From Chloroflexota bacterium (lineage in GTDB: Bacteria > Chloroflexota > Anaerolineae > 4572-78 > J111), in NCBI GenBank assembly GCA_003695455.1, contig RFJF01000228.1:1-9275 (forward strand): DNA of 9,275 bases. Reading direction: 5' to 3'. Shown here one piece after another: positions 6,368 through 9,275 of this stretch (within the stretch, counting starts at the first letter, position 1; every line of letters begins with the position of its first letter). The translations under genes and the position numbers were made by a program. The notes below the pieces were generated by a model. That model saw nothing but the letters and a program-made list of their open reading frames with translations, was not told the origin of the DNA and did no database searches.

Positions 6368-6415
6368 CAAATAAAAGCGGGCGCCGAATCCGGATTCAGC
6401 GCCCGCTTTTATTTG
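6368..6415. terminator. Strong bidirectional hairpin terminator
   Basis: A perfect 17-bp stem (6368-6384 with 6399-6415) has A/T-rich outer ends (AAATAAAA/TTTTATTT) and a GC-rich inner part. It is extended inwards, after one mismatch, by the palindrome GAATCCGGATTC at 6386-6397. On the - strand it would end read-through from the multihaem cytochrome gene before the proline-rich protein gene, making them separate transcripts. Confidence 0.8.
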
Positions 6416-6416
6416 A

Positions 6417-6468
6417 CTTGCGATTCAAAATGCAAGCCTTGCGATTCAAAATGCAAGCCTTGCATTTT
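6417..6468. repeat. Two tandem 21-bp repeats plus an inverted half-copy
   Basis: The 21-bp unit at 6417-6437 is repeated exactly at 6438-6458. It starts CTTGCGATTC and ends AATGCAAGC. CTTGCATTTT follows at 6459-6468 and is the inverse complement of AAAATGCAAG at 6448-6457, giving a 10-bp inverted repeat around one base. The block directly abuts the strong hairpin at 6368-6415. Function is unknown. Confidence 0.75.
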
Positions 6469-6530
6469 AGAGCTGTCGCCGTGCAGGTAATTCCGGCTGC
6501 CGCAGATAAAATGTATCTATTCAGGTGCGC

Positions 6531-6564
6531 CCCCAAATTTTGGGGAGGAGGTTGGGGGGAGGGG
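6531..6564. repeat. CCCCAAATTTTGGGG palindrome and G-rich block
   Basis: A 15-base odd palindrome at 6531-6545 runs into a G-rich stretch to 6564 with runs of 4, 2, 2, 6 and 4 G. The + strand could form a G-quadruplex of two or three quartets. Similar C/G-rich intergenic strings recur in several filamentous bacterial genomes as far as I remember, so it may be an interspersed repeat. Confidence 0.45.
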
Positions 6565-6637
6565 TAACAAGGGATTTCTCTTCGCTGTGCTCATCAAAGT
6601 GGCACGTTTGTCACTTGCTTTTTTACCACCACCCTAT

Positions 6638-6751
6638 TCAGCAGGTGTCATTCTGAGTGAGGAACGAGCGAAGAATCTCGCCTTAAAAGCGAAACAAAGC
6701 TATTCCGCATAGAGATTCTTCGGCCTACTGCCTCAGCATGACACCTGCTGA
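6638..6751. repeat. 114-bp MITE-like inverted-repeat element (GTCATTCTGAG type)
   Basis: Perfect 14-bp terminal inverted repeats (TCAGCAGGTGTCAT at 6638-6651, complement at 6738-6751) are followed inwards by an imperfect segment and then a perfect 11-bp inner stem (CGAAGAATCTC at 6669-6679, complement at 6712-6722). A 32-base AT-richer loop lies between. It has no coding capacity. The core, a CATTCTGAG box then CGAAGAATCTC, resembles a short hairpin repeat I recall from many Chloroflexota and Bacteroidota genomes (memory, not a search). No clear target-site duplication is visible. It lies 10 bases past the cytochrome stop and could also serve as its transcript end. Confidence 0.72.
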
Positions 6752-6761
6752 GTAATTACAA

Positions 6762-8198
6762 TCAGTCATCGTGTTCACGGCCATCCGGGTGGCAGTCAAA
6801 GCAATCTTCAAAATTGCGAATCCCCTCCTCAAGATGCTCACGACGAATCTTGTCCGGGGTGTGTTCGTGGCAGCCGTAGCAGGTGTACTGGTCCAGCACG
6901 GTGGGGTGGCAGGTTTCGCAGGGGCTGTTTTCCCGGCGGCCGTGGTTGATGGGGAAGGTATGGTCACGGCCGGTAAAGGTGGCCGGTTCCCAGGCTTTGG
7001 TGCTGTGACACAACTCGCATTTTTGCCCAAACCGGCCGTTGTGGTCATCGTCTTTGGCGTGGCAGGCGTAGCAGTTGGTGGGGGTGCCGGCAAATTGATT
7101 GTTGATGTGGCACTGTTCGCACTCGGTGCGTTGGTGCGCGCCGGTGAGGGGGAAGTCGGTCAGGTTGTGGTCAAAGGTGGCGTCTTCCCAGGTTTTGGTG
7201 TTGTGGCACTGCTCGCAGGCTTGTCCAAACCCGCCGTTGTGGGCGTCATCTTTTTTGTGGCAGGCGTAGCAATCGGTGGGCGTGCCGGTAAATTGATTGT
7301 TGATGTGGCACTGTTCGCACTCTGCGTTTTCATGCGCACCCAGCAGCGGAAAGGCCGTGAGCGCGTGGTTGAAGGTAGTTGATTCCCACGATTGCGCGGT
7401 GTGACAAATAGCGCAGTTCTGCCCAAGCTCGCCGCCGTGGGCATCATCAGCGGCGTGGCAGGCGTAGCAGGATTGGTCGGTGGTTTGCAGGGCAGCCAGG
7501 GTGGTCTGATTTTGGTGACAATCGGCGCAGGCGGCTTCACGGTGTTCGCCTTCCAGCGGAAAGTCAGTGCGGTTGTGGTCAAATGCTTCGCCGTAGGTGT
7601 CAATACCGTCGTGGCAGGCCAAACACTGGCTGCCAAAGGCGGCGGTGTGGCTCTCCATAAATGCCACATTCAGATCACGGTGGCAGGTGTCGCAGGTAGA
7701 GGGTTCAAACACTGTTAAATTTTGGCCGTGGCAATCGGCGCAGGCCAGTGCTTCGTCATCTTCTTCATGGGCGGTGAGCGCAAAGCCGGTAGCGGCGGCG
7801 TGCGGAAAGGTGTTGGGGTCTACCGAGGTGAGCAGGGCGGTTTCGCCGTTGTGTTCGGTGTGGCAATCCCGGCAGGGAATGAAACCGTTGGGCATCATCA
7901 CACTGTGCAATGAGTTGGGGTCATCCAGCTCGGCAGAAATGGCAGTGTGGCAATTCAGACAACGGTCCGACATGCTGTCGGCGCTCCACGGGGCCGCGTG
8001 GCAGGCGGAACAATCGCTGATGAGTTCTGCGTGCGAGGTTACGCCGCCCAGTTGCTGCCCCTCCTGGTTTTGGGCGCTCAACCCGCCGGGGTTGAAGATT
8101 GAACCGCCGCTAAACCACAACAATAACGTAAGCACAATGAGTACCCCAAATGCGGCGGCAATTCCGGTGCCCGACAAACATCCCAGTTGCTTTTTCAT
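6762..8198 (-). CDS. Membrane-anchored octadecahaem (18 CxxCH) c-type cytochrome
   Basis: This is a 478-residue protein with an N-terminal hydrophobic helix (~11-30) without an obvious cleavage site or lipobox, so it is probably a membrane anchor with everything after it outside. Eighteen CxxCH motifs begin at Cys 63, 80, 109, 153, 169, 192, 224, 244, 262, 294, 310, 328, 360, 376, 394, 427, 440 and 466. Residues 206-275, 276-341 and 342-407 are three successive repeats. Each has three CxxCH plus three spare histidines (in FDH/FNH, a GxH motif and DDxH), as expected for bis-His haems. Twenty non-motif histidines exist overall. It should act as a multihaem electron wire. The ribosome-binding site AGAGGGAA (8203-8210) supports ATG 8198. 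It lies downstream of a b-type cytochrome-like gene, its likely electron donor. No substrate is assigned. Confidence 0.95.
   Translation of the reverse strand: MKKQLGCLSGTGIAAAFGVLIVLTLLLWFSGGSIFNPGGLSAQNQEGQQLGGVTSHAELISDCSACHAAPWSADSMSDRCLNCHTAISAELDDPNSLHSVMMPNGFIPCRDCHTEHNGETALLTSVDPNTFPHAAATGFALTAHEEDDEALACADCHGQNLTVFEPSTCDTCHRDLNVAFMESHTAAFGSQCLACHDGIDTYGEAFDHNRTDFPLEGEHREAACADCHQNQTTLAALQTTDQSCYACHAADDAHGGELGQNCAICHTAQSWESTTFNHALTAFPLLGAHENAECEQCHINNQFTGTPTDCYACHKKDDAHNGGFGQACEQCHNTKTWEDATFDHNLTDFPLTGAHQRTECEQCHINNQFAGTPTNCYACHAKDDDHNGRFGQKCELCHSTKAWEPATFTGRDHTFPINHGRRENSPCETCHPTVLDQYTCYGCHEHTPDKIRREHLEEGIRNFEDCFDCHPDGREHDD
6978..7583 (-). repeat. Three tri-haem repeat modules inside the multihaem cytochrome gene
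   Basis: In-frame modules lie at 7374-7583 (70 codons), 7176-7373 (66 codons) and 6978-7175 (66 codons). The last two are close at protein level, sharing CEQCHINNQF, GTPT-CYACH, the FGQ-C segment and W-E-AT-F landmarks. The first is more diverged, with a longer spacer. The order suggests stepwise internal duplication of a three-haem unit. Confidence 0.9.
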
Positions 8199-8221
8199 GC
8201 TGTTCCCTCTTTCCCAATCAA

Positions 8222-8237
8222 TCGGCAGCCCTGCCGA
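8222..8237. promoter_or_regulatory. 7+2+7 dyad upstream of the multihaem cytochrome gene
   Basis: TCGGCAG and CTGCCGA at 8222-8228 and 8231-8237 are inverse complements separated by two bases. They lie 24-39 bases upstream of the ATG at 8198, next to the ribosome-binding site. This suits a repressor operator or a small hairpin affecting initiation. Evidence is the symmetry alone. Confidence 0.4.
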
Positions 8238-8340
8238 ATGGTTTCAGATGTGGTTGTGTGAGTCAGGAGGCGCGCAGTAACCCCCTCCGGTGGCAAACAT
8301 CAATTTTGGTTTATGTTCAGAACAAGTGATTTCTGCGGAA

Positions 8341-8356
8341 GCAAACGGCCGTTTGC
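8341..8356. promoter_or_regulatory. 16-bp perfect palindrome GCAAACGGCCGTTTGC
   Basis: A perfect spacer-free 16-bp dyad lies 15 bases past the stop of the b-type cytochrome-like gene and about 140 bases upstream of the multihaem cytochrome start. It can fold as a 6-bp stem with a 4-base loop but has no U-run, so it is a weak terminator at best. A regulator site controlling the cytochrome gene is the better guess. Confidence 0.5.
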
Positions 8357-8371
8357 CCCTGCGCTGCTTGT

Positions 8372-9193
8372 TTACTTGAGCAGGGTGGCAAAGTAGAGCG
8401 CCGCGCCAATATGCACAAACGCCAGCACAAACAGGGTTACGCCCAGCGGCACGTGTACGGTGTGCCATACGGCCATCAACCGCCGTACCGTACCCAGCGA
8501 ATCAACCTGCCGTTTCAGGGCGCGGCGCTGTTTGAGCAGATTTTCCAGCTCTTGCAGGTGGCTAACGCCCTGTTGTTTGAGGTTGCGCTTTTCGCGCGCC
8601 CACTGTTGCCGAAAGCGCCATTCAAGCAGAGGGCGCGAAAGTACCAGCGCCGCCCCGCCCCCGGCCGGCTGAGAAATAACCGCCAGCCGTTCGGCCAGGG
8701 CGTCAATGGCCTGTGGCTGGCTCATAACCCACTCTTGCAGCAGGGTTTCGCTGGCGGCAATCTGGCGCTGCAACTCATCGGCGGCCAGCGCCGCACCGTC
8801 GGCGGAGCGGGGGATGGCTGTGTAAATGTAGCGGCCAATGAATCCGCTAATGACAATGGCAACGGTGAGCAGCATGGTAACGCCGGCCAATCCGTTAAAT
8901 TGCCACGCCGTATGCAGCAAAACCATGTACGGCCCCACCAGCCCGGTGAAAATGTGCCATTTTAACCATGACGACATCCGGCCCCAGCGGGCGTTGGTGG
9001 CCCGTTTGCGCAGCGAGTAGAGCGTTTCTGTCATCAGCATCAAAATAAAACCGGCCACGCCCAGTCCGTGCCCCACAAACCCGCTGGCCGCCGGAAATTC
9101 CCTGAAGCGGGCAACCCCGGCCACATAAAAAAAGGTGATGAGCAAAATAGCCAACAGCGCGGCCCACAGTTCAGTGTTGCGGCGTTTTTTCAT
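8372..9193 (-). CDS. b-type cytochrome-like membrane protein with a soluble helical insert
   Basis: This is a 273-residue protein. TM helices lie at about 10-30, 38-60, 76-98, 102-125 and 242-272. Residues 127-237 form a charged, Gln/Arg/Glu-rich region, largely helical and possibly coiled coil, between TM4 and TM5. Candidate haem ligands are His80/His94 in TM3 and His247/His261 in TM5, both 14 residues apart, plus His42 and His244. Two helices each with a spaced His pair match di-haem b proteins of the ferric-reductase/cytochrome b type, but no specific family is recognised. Being upstream of the 18-haem cytochrome gene, it may feed electrons from the quinol pool. ATG 9193 is chosen because GGAGA (9201-9205) lies seven bases upstream; the in-frame TTG at 9223 has no such support and falls in the overlapping upstream gene. 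The haem assignment is inference. Confidence 0.75.
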   Translation of the reverse strand: MKKRRNTELWAALLAILLITFFYVAGVARFREFPAASGFVGHGLGVAGFILMLMTETLYSLRKRATNARWGRMSSWLKWHIFTGLVGPYMVLLHTAWQFNGLAGVTMLLTVAIVISGFIGRYIYTAIPRSADGAALAADELQRQIAASETLLQEWVMSQPQAIDALAERLAVISQPAGGGAALVLSRPLLEWRFRQQWAREKRNLKQQGVSHLQELENLLKQRRALKRQVDSLGTVRRLMAVWHTVHVPLGVTLFVLAFVHIGAALYFATLLK

Positions 9194-9275
9194 TTGCGGC
9201 TCTCCAGGTATTCCAGAAATCAAGCAGGATGTCGGCCAACTGCCCGTTAGAATTAAGCAGTTGTTCTTTGATAGA
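9171..9275 (-). CDS. C-terminal 34 codons of an upstream gene (truncated by window edge)
   Basis: From the right edge the - strand has an open frame of 34 codons ending at TGA 9171-9173. Its peptide (amphipathic, with an ADILLDFWNTW segment) reads like a natural protein C-terminus. The same DNA read in the b-type cytochrome frame gives a less natural sequence. It overlaps the start of the cytochrome gene by 23 bases, a spacing typical of translational coupling in an operon. Its function cannot be told from this fragment. Confidence 0.55.
   Translation of the reverse strand, partial: SIKEQLLNSNGQLADILLDFWNTWRAANEKTPQH

Noticed and set aside
6417..6458. Possible CRISPR array from the 21-bp repeats
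   Set aside because: The repeats are directly adjacent with no spacers and there are no cas genes in the window.
6771..8280. Long + strand open frames (6771-7382, 7392-7718, 7597-8280) opposite the multihaem cytochrome
   Set aside because: They are Val/Gly/Ala-rich mirror translations of the CxxCH repeats. The - strand frame has 18 haem motifs and a ribosome-binding site, so these are shadows.
8244..8468. 74-codon - strand frame between the b-type and multihaem cytochrome genes
   Set aside because: Much of it overlaps the end of the b-type cytochrome gene in another frame, it crosses the 16-bp palindrome, and it has no ribosome-binding site or recognisable features.

Overview
The window looks like a chromosomal segment of an uncultured, respiring bacterium, most likely a Chloroflexota (Anaerolineae/Caldilineae-like). 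This is an inference from style, not from a marker gene. The clues are a large cache-HAMP-GAF-GAF-SpoIIE sensor phosphatase, Thr/Pro-rich extracytoplasmic linkers, envelope-anchored haem proteins without lipoprotein signals, and an interspersed hairpin repeat with a GTCATTCTGAG-type core. No rRNA, tRNA, CRISPR array, integrase or transposase gene is visible.

Layout. The left edge (1-498, + strand) is the 3' end of a DUF1501 (sulfatase/alkaline-phosphatase-like fold) gene. An AT-rich leader and a 99-codon two-helix membrane protein (713-1012, +) follow. Two strong back-to-back hairpin terminators (1039-1121) separate the + strand genes from everything to the right, which is all on the - strand.

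The - strand genes, in order of transcription from the right edge, are: (a) the last 34 codons of an unidentified gene, overlapping the next gene; (b) a five-helix b-type cytochrome-like membrane protein with a soluble helical insert (8372-9193); (c) a membrane-anchored c-type cytochrome with 18 CxxCH motifs (6762-8198). A 539-base non-coding region then holds a MITE-like inverted-repeat element, a G-rich block, short direct repeats, a strong hairpin and a perfect palindrome. Next come (d) a single-pass proline-rich protein (5716-6222), (e) a ferric-reductase-like di-haem b membrane protein (4853-5653), (f) a 989-residue sensor phosphatase (1747-4716) and (g) a secreted Met/Gly-rich protein with three DxDGDG Ca-binding-like repeats (1142-1621).

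Working model (inference). Genes b and c form a membrane-to-exterior electron conduit: di-haem b protein to octadecahaem wire. Genes d and e form a second trans-membrane haem module with an extracytoplasmic linker. Gene f is a signalling phosphatase with a cysteine cluster in its first GAF domain that could read redox or metal state. Gene g may be a small metal-binding exported protein. The individual domain calls are solid. The idea that they make one extracellular electron-transfer system is a hypothesis from neighbourhood only.
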